Part shown: positions 1 through 12,269 of the stretch, piece by piece
Position numbering within the stretch: the first letter of the stretch is position 1
Layout of the letters: every line of letters starts with the position of its first letter
Source: Archivesica marissinica
Lineage: Eukaryota; Mollusca; Bivalvia; Venerida; Vesicomyidae
Assembly (NCBI GenBank): GCA_014843695.1
Contig: CM026404.1
Span: 57,213,931 to 57,277,930, forward strand
Reading direction: 5' to 3'
Length of the DNA stretch: 64,000 nt
Program-made: the position numbers and the translations under genes
The notes under the pieces: generated by a model
Told to the model about the DNA's origin: nothing
Database searches by the model: none
Seen by the model: only the letters and a program-made list of their open reading frames with translations

Positions 1-1815
1 CTAATCCTCCTATAGGGTGCATGTATAGAGGGTGACCTAATTAGTTCTGACATAATCCTCCTATAGGGTGCATGTATAGAGGGTGACCTAATTAGTTCTG
101 ACCTAATCCTCCTATAGGGTGCATGTATAGAGGGTGACCTAATTACTTCTGACCTAATCCTCCTATAGGATGCATGTATAGAGGGTGACCTAATTAGTTC
201 TGACCTAATCCTCCTATGGGGTGCATGTATAGAGGGTGACCTAATTAGTTCTGACCTAATCCTCCTATAGGGTGCATGCATAGAGGGTGACCTAATTAGT
301 TCTGACCTAATCCTCCTATGGGTGCATGTATAGAGGGTGACCTAATTAGTTCTGACCTAATCCTCCTATAGGGTACATGTATAGAGGGTGACCTAATTAG
401 TTCTGACCTAATCCTCCTATGGGGTGCATGTATAGAGGGTGACCTAATTAGTTCTGACCTAATCCTCCTATAGGGTGCATGCATAGAGGGTGACCTAATT
501 AGTTCTGATCTAATCCTCCTATAGGATGCATGTATAGAGGGCGACCTAATTAGTTCTGACCTAATCCTCCTATGGGGTGCATGTATAGAGGGTGACCTAA
601 TTAGTTCTGACCTAATCCTCCTATAGGGTGCATGTATAGAGCGTGACCTAATTAGTTCTGATCTAATCCTCCTATAGGGTGCATGTATAGAGGGTGACCT
701 AATTAGTTCTGACCTAATCCTCCTATAGGGTACATGTATAGAGGGTGACCTCATTAGTTCTGACCTAATCCTCCTATAGGGTGCATGTATAGAGGGTGAC
801 CTAATTAGTTCTGACCTAATCCTCCTATAGGGTGCATGCATAGAGGGTGACCTAATTAGTTCTGACCTAATCCTCCTATGGGTGCATGTATAGAGGGTGA
901 CCTAATTAGTTCTGACCTAATCCTCCTATAGGGTACATGTATAGAGGGTGACCTAATTAGTTCTGACCTAATCCTCCTATGGGGTGCATGTATAGAGGGT
1001 GACCTAATTAGTTCTGACCTAATCCTCCTATAGGGTGCATGCATAGAGGGTGACCTAATTAGTTCTGATCTAATCCTCCTATAGGATGCATGTATAGAGG
1101 GTGACCTAATTAGTTCTGACCTAATCCTCCTATGGGGTGCATGTATAGAGGGTGACCTAATTAGTTCTGATATAATCCTCCTATAGGGTGCATGTATAGA
1201 GGGTGACCTAATTAGTTCTGATCTAATCCTCCTATATGGTGCATGTATAGAGGGTGACCTAATTAGTTCTGATCTAATCCTCCTATAGTGTGCATGCATA
1301 GAGGGTGACCTAATTACTTCTGACCTAATCCTCCTATAGGGTGCATGTATAGAGGGTGACCTAATTAGTTCTGACCTAATCCTCCAATATGGTGCATGTA
1401 CAGAGGGTGACCTAATTAGTTCTGATCTAATCCTCCTATAGGGTGCATGTATATAGGGTGGCCTAATTAGTTCTGACTTAATCCTCCTATAGGGTGCACG
1501 TATTGAGGGTGACCTAATTAGTTCTGACCTAATCCTCCTATAGGGTGCATGTATAGAGCGTGACCTAATTAGTTCTGATCTAATCCTCCTATAGGGTGCA
1601 TGTATAGAGGGTGACCTAATTAGTTCTGACCTAATCCTCCTATAGGGTACATGTATAGAGGGTGACCTAATTAGTTCTGACCTAATCCTCCTATAGGGTG
1701 CATGTATAGAGGGTGACCTAATTAGTTCCGACCTAATCCTCATATAGGGTGCATGTATAGAGGGTGACCTAATTAGTTCCGACCTAATCCTCCTATAGGG
1801 TGCATGTACTATGTA
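1..1815. repeat. 51-bp minisatellite, about 35 copies
   Basis: Head-to-tail units of 51 bp, each with ctaatcctcctatag and ggtgacctaattag blocks, run from the window's left edge to about 1815. Because 51 is a multiple of three, the minus strand stays open as a 17-residue repeat rich in Arg, Ile and Ser. A one-base-short unit near 320 and again near 880 breaks that frame. The stretch about 222-540 recurs at about 782-1100 with an offset of 560 bp (eleven units minus one base), so blocks of units have been copied together. I see no evidence that it is a gene. Confidence 0.97.
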
Positions 1816-2782
1816 CATTCTTGATACAGCACTGAGCTTTATTTCTGGACGAATGGGAATTTATGTGATAAGAATTACTGCTATGTATTCGTAGTGTAAG
1901 TATTAAAATTGTCTAATTGTTTTCAGGGAATTATTTCCAAGCTTTCATTGAAATTCTCCCAACAAATAATTGGTTCACATATGATTCGCGGATGTTCCAG
2001 CAGGAATGTTGTATATAATATTATGCTCGACAGGGTTTCATGTTATTGTTAACATGTTTGCATTTAATTACTAAAGTATGCACTTTATAATTTATATACA
2101 TTCACTCAATACACTATCCAAGTGTGTATTATGCAGAGTGAGTTTTCAATCGCCCTTCTATTACATATTTATATTTATATGTAATAGTTCTTCTTGTTTC
2201 AATTCTTTTTCATTAATAATCCTTATATGTTATAATAGTTAACACACATTTATCACGAAGTTTAACTGTTTATATCTGGTATTTTTCTACATCAAATCAT
2301 ACATAACAGAAATTGTTCATCCAACATTGTTAATTTAGTTTGAAGTGATGGGGAGGACCGTAAATAATGTTGTAATAACTTGTAGCTCAACCCATTTGCC
2401 TTTTCCCCCCAGATTAAATAGTATACAGCAATAATAATTAATCCTAATATTTATTTTCAAATTGTTTTTTCCACGTATTTCATTGTGTGTAAAATTGTAA
2501 TGTAATGTATGGGGGGAAATACAATAACATATTATTAAATTAACTTATTCTCCTTTTACATCTATGTCTAGGAGGAATATAAAGAACAAACTTTAAAAAC
2601 TATCTCAATGTCATAGGTGAAGTAACTGTATTGCAATGTCTTAATTGAAATTGTTCATTCATATAATCCTGTACAAGATTGTGCATACATTGTAATTTTG
2701 TACATTGTTTCTGCTTTTTTAATAATAATCTGTTGGTCAAACGTCATTATATTAATTTCAGACACTGATTCACGCAAAGGAA
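1816..2782. other. AT-rich stretch without recognisable features
   Basis: No coding region, repeat family or structured element is recognised here. The sequence is AT-rich with short poly-T and poly-A runs. It separates the 51-bp and 87-bp arrays. Confidence 0.6.
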
Positions 2783-3103
2783 TATAATCTTGGCCCAGAA
2801 TGTATTTACATGCCCATCGCTGCAATCTTAACAGTGCATCATTATTTATCCACTAGGCCACGGAGACGGTATAATCTTGGCCCAGAATGTATTTACATGC
2901 CCATCGCTGCAATCTTAACAGTGCATCATTATTTATCCACTAGGCCACGGAGACGGTATAATCTTGGCCCAGAATGTATTTACATGCCCATCGCTGCAAT
3001 CTTAACAGTGCATCATTATTTATCCACTAGGCCACGGAGACGGTATAATCTTGGCCCAGAATGTATTTACATGCCCGTCGCTGCAATCTTAACAGTGTGT
3101 CGT
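2783..3103. repeat. 87-bp tandem repeat grown from LINE coding sequence
   Basis: Four nearly identical units start at about 2783, 2870, 2957 and 3044. Each contains tataatcttggcccagaatg and a block ending near the cggagac motif. Read on the minus strand, the unit at 3044-3103 is continuous with the reverse-transcriptase C-terminal fragment at 3040-3300 (it encodes RRACKYILGQDY). The array is therefore a local amplification of a piece of LINE ORF2. The unit is 29 codons long. Confidence 0.9.
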
Positions 3104-3300
3104 TATTTTGTTGTGTGGTGTTCCCCATGCAACAACAATCAAACTGTGGTTGGATATATTCCTTGTTATAAAGTATTCTGTAGTTCAGATTGATAATATG
3201 CCGTATCTTACCTAATAACCAAATGTTTGATGAAATCGTTTTCACAATATATTTGATATGTGAGACCCAGTTTTTATATACAAAATTATGCATACGCTTT
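3040..3300 (-). pseudogene. non-LTR retrotransposon ORF2 fragment (post-RT region)
   Basis: The minus strand reads in frame from about 3293 through WLLGKIR, an NYRILYNKEYIQPQFDC segment and then LQRRACKYILGQDYTV. This order of a leucine-rich helix, YxxYIxPxxDYC-like motif and QxRACKxILG matches the thumb region just C-terminal to the reverse-transcriptase domain in CR1-like non-LTR elements. Both ends are lost: it runs into the 87-bp array on one side and is cut near the SINE at 3321. It is a dead fragment. Confidence 0.7.
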
Positions 3301-3318
3301 TTCCGGGATTATTTGAAT

Positions 3319-3591
3319 AAGTGTGTGTTTTACGTTTATTTATCGTCGCTACCGGCTGCCCATATGAGCGACGCCTCCTGAAGAGATTAGTCATTTTAGA
3401 TTTTGGAGGATAGTGCAATGATACAGACATAGACCCATTCCAGAGTCTCCTCTGGTTCTTTTACGTGCACGGTGTAAAGCACGTCCCATCTGAAAGACTG
3501 TTAATATTATTAGCGTCAGACGGGAGATCGAACCTGCGATCCCTGGATTACCAGTCCAGCGTGTTACCACTGGACTACAGATCCGTCTGTA
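3319..3591 (-). mobile_element. tRNA-derived SINE (family A), full length
   Basis: On the minus strand this has a tRNA-like head with a Box A-like region and a Box B-like ggttcgat block. A central domain follows (gggacgttaaaccgaggt-type motif, an agaaccagaggagactctgg hairpin) and a 3' tail with gtagcgacgataaataaacg. The head folds with an anticodon loop CTGGTAA, so the source looks like tRNA-Thr(GGT). The direct repeat attatttgaat lies at 3308-3318 and 3592-3602, a target-site duplication that proves retroposition. This copy has a short internal deletion in the central domain. Confidence 0.92.
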
Positions 3592-3602
3592 ATTATTTGA
3601 AT

Positions 3603-4968
3603 GAAAAGTTTCAATTAAGATATATATACTTCAGATATGACATTGAGATGTGTTTCAAATGTGTATCTCTATATTCCAAGACATAGATGTGAAATGTACA
3701 GGAAATCTTTAGAATAGTCTGGTCCAAAAATATGGAATAGTCTACCATTTGAAATGAAGACATGCAGGTCTTTAACTATGTTCAAGACATAATGCTTAAT
3801 GGATACACGAACTTTTTATTCGGTAGAGTGCTGTAATGATTATAATTCAATATGCTTATGTCGTTTTGTATTTAGATCAAATTCACCGATTAAGTTATGG
3901 TGTTGCACACACACGCACGCACACACCACACACACACCACAACGCACCACCACACCATCACACCACACCACACCACACCACACACTAGAATATTCTAATG
4001 CCACTTCAACACCTTCGGGTAATTCTACGCCCGCTCTTGTGAACCCAATATCCAGTAATAAAATAGCATTGCGTGAACAGATAGATAGGCAGAGGATGCG
4101 AGATGACTGCTCAGTCTAAATCGATGCAGCACTCTGGGCGATATGCATGCTGAGATTGATACTCAATCACCATCGCTATTAATTAATTAATCAAATTATA
4201 AGGCAGCAGTGTTACCATGCTCCCAGGTAATAAGATGTTTCTCAGATCTCAATCTCGAGCTCAAGTAATTTGATTGGTTGAGTCTGAAATGTAGAGCAAC
4301 TAAGCGAACCAATCAGTAGCTCGAGTCTGAGCTTCAGATTAGAGCAGTTGCATAACCTCGGGCCCATGTTTCTGTCTTAACTAAACCACATAAAAACTCA
4401 AACTCTGTATGCAATGGACAAGAATTGCGATCGTTTATTCAATGTAATGACGAGGTTAATTACAAGTATAAAACAAATGTTTTCAAATCTCGTTGACTGT
4501 ACTACGTACATATAGTGAAACATAGCCTCGGCGCAGACCGAGATACACGGGACCAGGGTAAAAACCAGAGGTAAAAAATCATTAATGATAATGTAAAAAA
4601 GTAAAAATGATAATGTAAAAAAGTAAAAAAAAAAACTCTGTTAAAATATCCAATGTACATCAGGGGTGTTTCATATATTTTACTAACAATGGAAAACTGT
4701 ATCCAATGTACCTCAGGGAAATTTAATATATTTAATTAACTATCTTTGATTGTAGATTCAAATAATATTTTCCAAATGATAACATATTCGTACTTGGTTT
4801 TACGATATACTGGTACGCATAACGATAACGAATCTGAAATCAATTCGATTTTAACATTTAAATCAATATGAAAACCCGTTCATCGATCTCATTCCCGAAT
4901 CAATTCGAATTTGAATAGCGAAATTGCTTGCGAACGATCTAAGCCAAGCGTAGAACTAACGACCTAAC
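3603..4968. other. non-coding stretch
   Basis: No gene is recognised. It contains a CA/ACC-rich simple repeat (3905-3985) and an imperfect inverted repeat around 4247-4330 whose arms share ctcgagct and tgattggtt. The rest is AT-rich. Confidence 0.55.
3905..3985. repeat. CA/ACC-rich simple repeat
   Basis: An impure run of cacacacgcacgcacacac and accacaccac motifs. It is a microsatellite with no other content. Confidence 0.9.
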
Positions 4969-5490
4969 GAGCAGCCCGTTGGATAAAGGCTGACTTTTAT
5001 CGTACCTCTAGTGTTACAGACATGCTACATTCCCTAAATCTACGCAGACTAGATCAACGGCGTATTGACAATAGGTTATCCCTTATGTATAAAATTCATA
5101 ATGATCTTGTTGCTATTCCCATTGAAAATTACCTAGTTCCCCTCTCCCGTCCTGCTCGCCATTACCATTCCTTAAGCTATAGGTTAATTACAGCAACTAC
5201 AGATTACTACAAGTTTTCCTTTTTTCCAAGAACAATCTACCATTGGAACCACCTCCCTCCTGACATTGTCCATCTCCCTACCATAGAGCAATTCAATACG
5301 GCAGTCTGCCCAGTCCCTAGTTGTTCTGCGCAGCTGCTTTTAAACTTTTACAACAACATATTTTCATTACCTTCTTAAATTATACTTTTAACTACTCATA
5401 CTTTTGACTTCTTTGCGGTTTTTGACGCGCAACATGTCTACGTCCTCGCGAGGGGTTCGACATTAGCGGCAGATAGATAGATATACCTAT
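4969..5490 (+). mobile_element. 5'-truncated LINE (family with GATA tail): ORF2 C-terminus plus 3' end
   Basis: From about 4969 an open frame reads RAARWIKADFYRTSSVTDML and continues through QRRIDNRLSLMYKIHNDLV and FFPRTIYHWNHLPPDIV, stopping near 5378. This is the conserved C-terminal region of a CR1/L2-like non-LTR reverse transcriptase. The 3' UTR ends with cgcaacatgtctacgtcc, cgcgaggggttcgacatta and then agatagatagatata. The same 3' end, with its GATA tail hugely expanded, lies at 38230-39515. No target-site duplication was found. Confidence 0.85.
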
Positions 5491-5491
5491 C

Positions 5492-5783
5492 TGTGTGTGT
5501 TTTACGTTTATTTATCGTCGCTACCGGTTGCCCATATGAGCGACGCCTCCTGAAGAGATTAGTCATTTTAGATTTTGGAGGATAGTGCAATGATACAGAC
5601 AGAGACCCATTCCAGAGTCTCCTCTGGTTCTTTTACGTGCACGGCGTAAAGCACCGACACGAGACCTCGGTTTAACGTCCCATCTGAAAGACTGCTAATT
5701 TTATTAGGGTCAGACGGGGGATCGAACTTGCGATCCCTGGATTACCAGTCCAGCGTGTTACCGCTGGACTACAAATATGTCTA
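5492..5783 (-). mobile_element. tRNA-derived SINE (family A)
   Basis: A complete family A copy in reverse orientation: 3' tail at 5492-5530, central domain, and tRNA-like head ending near 5783. The head still shows the ccagtccagcgtgttacc anticodon arm. It abuts the GATA tail of the LINE at 4969-5490. No clear target-site duplication. Confidence 0.88.
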
Positions 5784-6124
5784 TCGAACCATATCACATG
5801 ACCAAGCACGCACTCACAGTCATGGGATCATCTTTATATGCACAAATAATTCGCACACACAATTGTGTCAAGTATTGTTAAGAATTATTGTTTTGTTAAG
5901 ACGTAGCGCACAGAACTTGAAATTCTTCACTGTGTCGCTCCAAAAAATTTAATAAGTCAATTAATATATTTTATAATTATTTTAGGTGATCTTAATGGGA
6001 TTAAGAGTATCCTTCATATGCTTGTTTAATTATATTTTATTTTGCTCTATGACACAGAATCTACATACAATATATGCAAAGAAAGCAAAAATGGGTCGAG
6101 CCACAATTTCTTACAACATTAGGC

Positions 6125-6420
6125 TGTCCGATTATCGCTCACTTCCCACCAATGCAACCTGGGTTCGATCCTCGGACCGGGAAGTATGTGAGATTGTACG
6201 GTGGTCGCCGGATCGGACTAGTCAGTGGGTTTTCTCCGGGCCCGGATTCGATCCTCGGACCGGGAAGTATGTGAGATGGTACGGTGGTCGCCAGATCGGA
6301 CTGGTGGGTTTTCTCCGGGCACTCCGGTTTCCTCGCACACGATTTATCACATTTACGCGCCAACGAGAGTGATTAATATATGTTGTTAAAACTTGCTTCG
6401 CAATCGTAAAATAAATAAAG
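6125..6420 (+). mobile_element. tRNA-derived SINE (family E) with internal duplication
   Basis: The head carries a Box B-like gggttcgatcctcgg block, followed by the family E body (acggtggtcgccggatcgga, gggttttctccggg) and the tail aacttgcttcgcaatcg with aaataaataaagtttaaac. About 110 bp from gattcgatcctcggaccggg through the ggtcgccagatcgga block is duplicated in tandem, so the Box B block occurs twice. Confidence 0.85.
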
Positions 6421-6595
6421 TTTAAACTTTACAACATTAGAGGCGGCTCTTCCCAAGATAATATGCACCGGTGTGGGACAAGGATATTACACCTTAGTGG
6501 TTATAATATCCGAGTCAGAGTTTCTGACGACATATTCTGACACGATAGTATGCCAGAAGTAAAATAGTGAAACATCGACAGTAACCCATGCTACA

Positions 6596-6835
6596 AGTTG
6601 CACATATGAGCTATGAGCCGCCTGACTAGATTAGTCATGTTATATGTTGAGGGATAGTGACATGATACAGAAAGAAACCCAATCGCGAGCCTCCTCCGGT
6701 TATTTTACGGTTTACGTGCACGGTGTAAAGAATCCGAGCATCTGAATGACTTGTTAATATTATCAGCGTCAGACCGGTGATCACACCTGCGAGCACTGTA
6801 TTCGCAGTCCAACGTGGTAACCACTGTGCTACTGA
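6596..6835 (-). mobile_element. diverged SINE (family A)
   Basis: Recognisable through catatgag, a gattagtcat block, ggatagtgacatgatacag, tttacgtgcacggtgtaaag and a decayed tRNA-like head near 6785-6835. It is clearly older than the other family A copies. Confidence 0.75.
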
Positions 6836-6840
6836 CCATT

Positions 6841-7490
6841 ATATGAATACTAATTAAACAATGCGTACAGTTTAATTACTAATTAGTTAGTGCAAGTGGT
6901 GTTGTCTGGTTCACCGTTGGCAATAGCATTAACAGTGTAACAGATACAACAGCACACTGCATACATGTAGTCAATTTACTTAGTGATTAGCTTAGTTAGC
7001 ATTCATCTTCAAACAACCGTAGCATGTCAACACTATCCGGTGAACTGGCTGCTCTCTGGGTAGCAACAATGTCCCCAGCTGTGCCGAAGACAAGCTCTTT
7101 GTAAGATTAAATGCAGGTCAGAAATATCTGGCCTGTCGCAAAGATCACAGACTGTATGTCAACTTTCACTATCTTTGAAGTAGCACTTACATTATGACGG
7201 GTGGTGTACAGGAGTGTCTGGTATTATAATTTGAATTGATAAACGCATGTCATCACATTCTACATTTACTACAAATCTCCCAGACGAGTCAGAGTAAGTT
7301 ATATTTAATAATATGTGTTCATGTGCGTTAATAGCATTATTCATCTGAGATGTATGTGGGGAGTGGCTCCAAGACATTCAATAAGCGGATACAGTATGGT
7401 TTAGATTGAGTGTTGAAACTCAAATAGATTAGAAAGGATTTTTCAAGATTATATTTTCCAGAAAATAGAAAATTCCTCCTCTGGTAATGA
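6841..7490. other. non-coding stretch
   Basis: I recognise no gene, repeat family or structure here. Short open frames on the minus strand (7192-7603) have no motifs I can name. Confidence 0.5.
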
Positions 7491-7491
7491 A

Positions 7492-7752
7492 ATGAAATTT
7501 GACAATAAAATTGAAGGCGACCCTGAAAGAAGCCTACATGGATGGTATAAATATTTCCAAGACCGTTACTCATTCGCGTACGATAATGAATTTGATGATA
7601 CATTTAAGCAAACTGTTGAAACTGAGCTAAACGCCTACCGTATTGCACATGAATCTCCGGAATCCAGTGTTATATCACGCCATGTAGCACTTGAACAACT
7701 GTTGGACATTATTGCCACCATGCCAAATGAGAAAAGTGTGACCTCCAATTAG
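7492..7752 (+). pseudogene. LINE ORF2 fragment between endonuclease and RT (tentative)
   Basis: An open frame with a WYKYFQD motif, a following helix-rich segment and SVISRHVALEQLLDIIATMP. This resembles the linker just before the reverse-transcriptase fingers of non-LTR elements (a W-x-x-Y-F motif, then an I-x-x-E-V-x-x-x-I-x-x-L-P pattern). It stops directly at the MITE-end sequence tagcctgggttccagtctg at 7751. It differs from the neighbouring LINE copy, so it is probably a third family. A cryptic host exon is a less likely alternative. Confidence 0.4.
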
Positions 7753-7803
7753 CCTGGGTTCCAGTCTGTCGATTTTTCACTTTTTAACTTCTGGCAAAAT
7801 GAC
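7751..7803. mobile_element. MITE fragment (GCCTGGG family)
   Basis: Fifty bases matching one end of the GCCTGGG MITE: gcctgggttccagtctgtcg, then a tttttcac block and cttctggcaaaatg. Fuller copies lie at 24186-24413 and 24598-24748. Confidence 0.75.
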
Positions 7804-7821
7804 ATTATCATCAACTTACCC

Positions 7822-10800
7822 ATGAGGGGTTTACGCGTGGTGCATACAAATAACACTGACCAGTCACGTGTTACGGATGATAACAGATACCCTACTTCTA
7901 ATCGTTCATCTGACAATTCCAACAGTTATGGTAGAGGCAGTGATAGACAATCAGGTCGTTCATCCGGACATGGAAGTTACGATAATGGCAGAAATGGTGG
8001 CGGTAGACGAAATAGCCAACACAGGAATATACGTAAGTTTTAACTTAGTTCCGGGTTTTGGAATGTCAGGGGGTGGAACCAGGATCAGAACTCTGATAAT
8101 TATAGTTTAAGTCACTCTTGTATTTTAACACAACATTTAGATATTTTAGCTATTGCAGAGACTCATCTCTTAAAAAATAGTGTGTTAGAGGTAAATGGAT
8201 ATCGTTGGTTTGGGTTAAACACAGTTACACTCCACGCCAGAATGGGTTCTGGTGGTGTAGGTTTTCTTAGTAAAACAAGAGGTGTGTGAATTATTTGATA
8301 TTACTGTTTTAAATGATTTCTGTGAAGGTATTCTATGGTTACAGATGACTCATAGGTATGAAGATGTTTCATTGCTTCCATGTGTGTGTTACCTCCCATC
8401 ACAGAATTCGTCTCGGTATTTCGATGTGAATTGTTTTTATGACAGCCTGTTAACGGATGCTTACACTTACCAGAATGACGGTATGCTTCTTATATCCGAG
8501 GTTTTAGCAGTCGTTGTGGTGAAGTGCAGGATTTTATTGTTGGTGTTGATGGTATCCCTGCACGTGATATTATAGAGTTTACTACCAATGCATAATTATA
8601 GTGAACTAATTATTGTCCGCCTACGTGGTCGAGTGGTTAAGGTCGCTGACTTGTATACCACTGTAACCTATCATCACTGATGGTCACGGGTTCGAGCCCC
8701 GCTCAGACCGTGTTTCATTTATATGAAAAAGTTGGCAGTTTCTTACGGAGGATGGTGTACCCAAGTACTGGTTAACCGCTGGAGCCTGCGCAGGAAAGGT
8801 GTTGTTAGGTAAACTGCCCGCTGGCGATATAGCCCAAAAATGGTGCTGATGCAGGCGTAAAACCCGAAATATAACATAACATAACATAACAAGTGAACTA
8901 ATTATGATTGAGTTTCTGATTAATTCAAACATGTGTATGCTAAATGGTAGAACTTGTATGCAAAACGACTATACCACAGTGTATGTTAAAGGTTCATTAC
9001 CTGGCATATAGTTAACAGTTGTTACTAATACTGATACTAGCAAACCTGAAGTACATTGTTCATATGATAAATTTGACGATAAATTGTATAAATGGTTCTT
9101 TTTTTAGTAGTGACGAGGTTCTAAGACAGGTTAAAATTGCTATTTACAAATTACACAGAATGATGTTGATTCTGTATAATTATCAGGATTGGTGCAATAT
9201 TGTTAAAAACAGGATGTATGATGGCATACCCTATACAAAGATTGTTACTGGTGGTCACAATAAGAAGCACCGACCTGGAAAGCCATGGTGGAATACTCAA
9301 TTAACAGATTTGTGGTCAAGTGTGTGCAATGCGGAGAAAATTTGGTTAAGCTGTATTAATAGGAACGATAAACTACTATATAAATCTGATTTTGTCTATG
9401 CCAGAAAGTATTTTGACAGGGAATTCCAAAGCGCAAAGCGTCATTTCAGAGTAATTTGTTAAATGAATGTAATGTTAATCAAGATAGATTTTGGAAATCC
9501 ATTGGCAAGATTGGTGTAGTCTATAATAAGAGTAATAGAATTCCAATGGAAGTTGTTCTTAATGATGGTTCAACCTCTCCGAGTTTAGACACTGTCTTAA
9601 ATAAATGGAAATCTGATTTTAATTCCTTATTCAACAATACATATACTAATGACACAGAAATGCATGTGTTAGATTTTACCCAAGATACTAATCAGCTACA
9701 TGTTAATGATGAAATCACTGTATTAGAGGTTAAAGCTATTGATAAAGTAAATGGAGTTGATGATATACCTTCGGAGGCTCTAAAATTATGATACTTCTGT
9801 CTTGTTTTTGCATGCTTTATTTAACATATGTGTTAATAACGGTACAATTCCATCTATATGGGGGGAATGTATCATCAATACAATTCCAAAATCGTCTAAA
9901 TCTGATCCCAGAGATCCTTTGTCTTATAGGGGAATTGCTTTAGCAAAGAACAATGTATACAGTATACTTTAGCATTTTGAACGAACGTCTTAGTGCATGG
10001 GCAGAATCGAACAGAAACATTTCGGATGAGCAAAATGGTGTTCGCGAAAAACGCAATACCATAGCCTATGTTTCTTCTTTGACTAGTATCATTGAAACTA
10101 GGAAAATACGTAAACTTGCCACATTCTCCGCTTTTATTGATTTTCGTAAAGCGTACGATTACATTAACCGGGATAAATTATGAAAAAGACTTTTTGATAC
10201 TGGCATTACTGGTAAAATGTTCGTGGCCATTAAATCACTTTACTCATCCGTGTCATCTTGTGTAAGGGTAAATCAATTTAACGCGGATTGATTTGATGTT
10301 AATTGCAGTTTACACCAGGGATGTATTCTTTCTCTTTGCTATTTAATCTGTATATACATGACTTAGCTTTGTGTCTGAAATCTCTTGGAGTAGGTGTTAC
10401 CTACGGTGATGATACCATTTGTTTATTATTATATGCAGATGACAATGTACTTTTAGCTTTTCAAATGATCTGCAAGTATTATTAAGTGCTTTGAAAGTGC
10501 AATTTAAATGATATGTGTATTAATAGTAAAATAGTTCAGTTTCGTCAGGAATCTACTCGTCTCCGGTAACAAATATCTCGTTTACATGCGGAGCTGTCGA
10601 GCTACAAATAGTTGATAGATATTTAATCTTGGTAATGTGTTGCATTTAGATTTAACTGCTAAAATGGTTGCTCAGAGTTGCTAGTCGCGCGCTCGCTCTT
10701 CTTATAGCTAAATGTAAATCCGCTGTTGGCATTCCATATAATATATTTACCAAACTATCCTACTCCGTTGTTTAGCCCGTTACGGTGAAGCAATTTGGGG

Positions 10801-12040
10801 ATATAAACACTACTATTGCAACAATGCGGTTCAAAATCGTGCCATGCGGTTCTTTCTAGGAATTGACAAATACTTTCCAAACACAGCCGTTGTCGGTGAA
10901 ATGGCTTGGCAACCGCCATATGTTCGTTAAGTTAAAATCTATTGCCCGTCTTTGGTCTCGTTTATCTCATCTCATATGAATTCGGACCGAATCAATCGAG
11001 AAAAGGCAGTCTGGGCAAACTCCTTAACAAACATTAAATGTAGTAATTGGTTTTAAAATGTTAGAAAAACACTTACAGAAGCTGAATTATATCAATATTG
11101 AACTCTGGATAATGTCATACCTAAACAGACTATTGTTTCGAAGGTTGAAAATGTATTTATATCTAAATATAAACTGGAATGGCTCCAGTCGATCAGTAGA
11201 ACAGATAGTACATCTAGGAGAGGTAGGAATAAGCTAAGGACTTACTGTACATTTAAACAACAATTTTAACTGAAAGCTATTGTAAAAGTATTATATCTAG
11301 ATCGCATCGGGCTGCATTTAGTAAGTTTAGATGTGGCGTAACACAAATAAGGCTTGAAACTGGCAGATACGAAAACTTACCAGTAGAATACAGAACATGT
11401 ACATTCTGTAACACAGTTGAAGATGAGTCACATGTTATTCTTGAATGTAACCTATATGATGATATAAGATAACTATTATTTGATAGAGCTCAACTTATAC
11501 AACCTGGTTTTGTTAATATGTCTAGTCAAAAACAACTTAAGTTCATATTCACAAATGCACCCATTATTAGATTAACTGCCAAAACCTGTTTTAGTATTTT
11601 ACAGCGACGTACCTCTTATCTTTGTAAATAATGCATATTGTGTGTTTTATATGTCGTCTTCATATTTTATTACACATGAACATCATTTGTTAATTAGACT
11701 AGTCCCAATATGATTGGAATTGGTATTTGATCTTTTAAAACATGTGTTTAGTTTGCGCAGTAGTGCTTATTTTGCGTTCAGTATTTTCATCCCATTTCAT
11801 CTTAATAAGATTTTAAATTTCAATTAGCGACTGCTTTTCAGCTTTATCTGGCACATGTAGTTATCACATGTACATGTATATACTATAGTAGTGCAATATG
11901 TTATAAGATGAATGATGTATAGATAAATAGTCTCTTGTAACTCTGAATTGAGTGGCAATGTACTTTTTAATATGTAAACCATATTTTGTGTTTGTTATAT
12001 GCAGCTGTACATTGATGTGACTGAAATAAAGAATAAAATA
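7822..12040 (+). pseudogene. decayed copy of the major LINE family (ORF1 end, ORF2, 3' UTR)
   Basis: This plus-strand copy parallels the better minus-strand copy at 17180-22400. It begins inside ORF1 (glycine/arginine-rich C-terminus, stop TAA at 8041-8043). It continues with an AP-endonuclease region (GFWNVRG, LAIAETHL, MGSGGVGF), reverse-transcriptase pieces (FWKSIGKIG near 9490, IDFRKAYDYIN near 10140, LLYADD near 10430) and a CxxC zinc-knuckle tail near 11400. Many stops and frameshifts and a deletion of roughly 200 bp near 8970-9020 inactivate it. A SINE is inserted at 8614-8891. The 3' end near 12040 carries gaaataaagaataaaataaa. Confidence 0.9.
8614..8891 (+). mobile_element. tRNA-derived SINE (family B) inside the LINE
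   Basis: The head has Box A tggtcgagtgg and Box B gggttcgagcc with a long variable arm of the Ser/Leu tRNA type. The body has ttatatgaaaaagttggcag and ccaagtactggttaaccgct. The tail ends cgaaatataacataacataac. A 14-bp target-site duplication, agtgaactaattat, lies at 8600-8613 and 8892-8905. Removing the SINE restores LINE homology across the site, so the SINE is younger than the LINE. Confidence 0.96.
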
Positions 12041-12164
12041 AAATTATCAGAAACACAATACGGCCTAGTTAATTAAGGCACGTGCTAATAGGCCTATTAA
12101 TAGGATTAATGCGAGTCAATAATTACACGGGTAATCCCCCACTTTTCCCCAGGCGTTGAAAAGA

Positions 12165-12262
12165 TTAGAAACTCAATCCGGCCCAATTAATATTCTCGGT
12201 GTTAAACTATACTTATTCGACTGACCAGGCAAAATATATCGGCGCCTGTTCCCATGCTATCC
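12165..12262. mobile_element. MITE fragment (GCCTGGG family)
   Basis: Matches the family in reverse: an actcaatccggcccaattaa block, tctcggtgttaaactatac, a ctgaccaggcaaaatatatc block and a decayed end cctgttcccatgcta. The other half at 12040-12160 is unrelated or rearranged. Confidence 0.7.
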
Positions 12263-12269
12263 TCCAATA

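Noticed and set aside
1..1818. Long open frames of a 17-residue repeat on the minus strand
   Set aside because: They follow only from the 51-bp unit length; one-base-short units break them and there is no start, splice or domain signal.
7492..7752. Candidate host exon
   Set aside because: The WxxYF and following helix pattern fits LINE ORF2 better, and it ends exactly at a MITE terminus; kept only as a tentative LINE fragment.
8619..8710. Functional tRNA-Ser or tRNA-Leu gene
   Set aside because: Box A and Box B are good, but the anticodon arm is degenerate and it is the head of a SINE with 14-bp target duplication.
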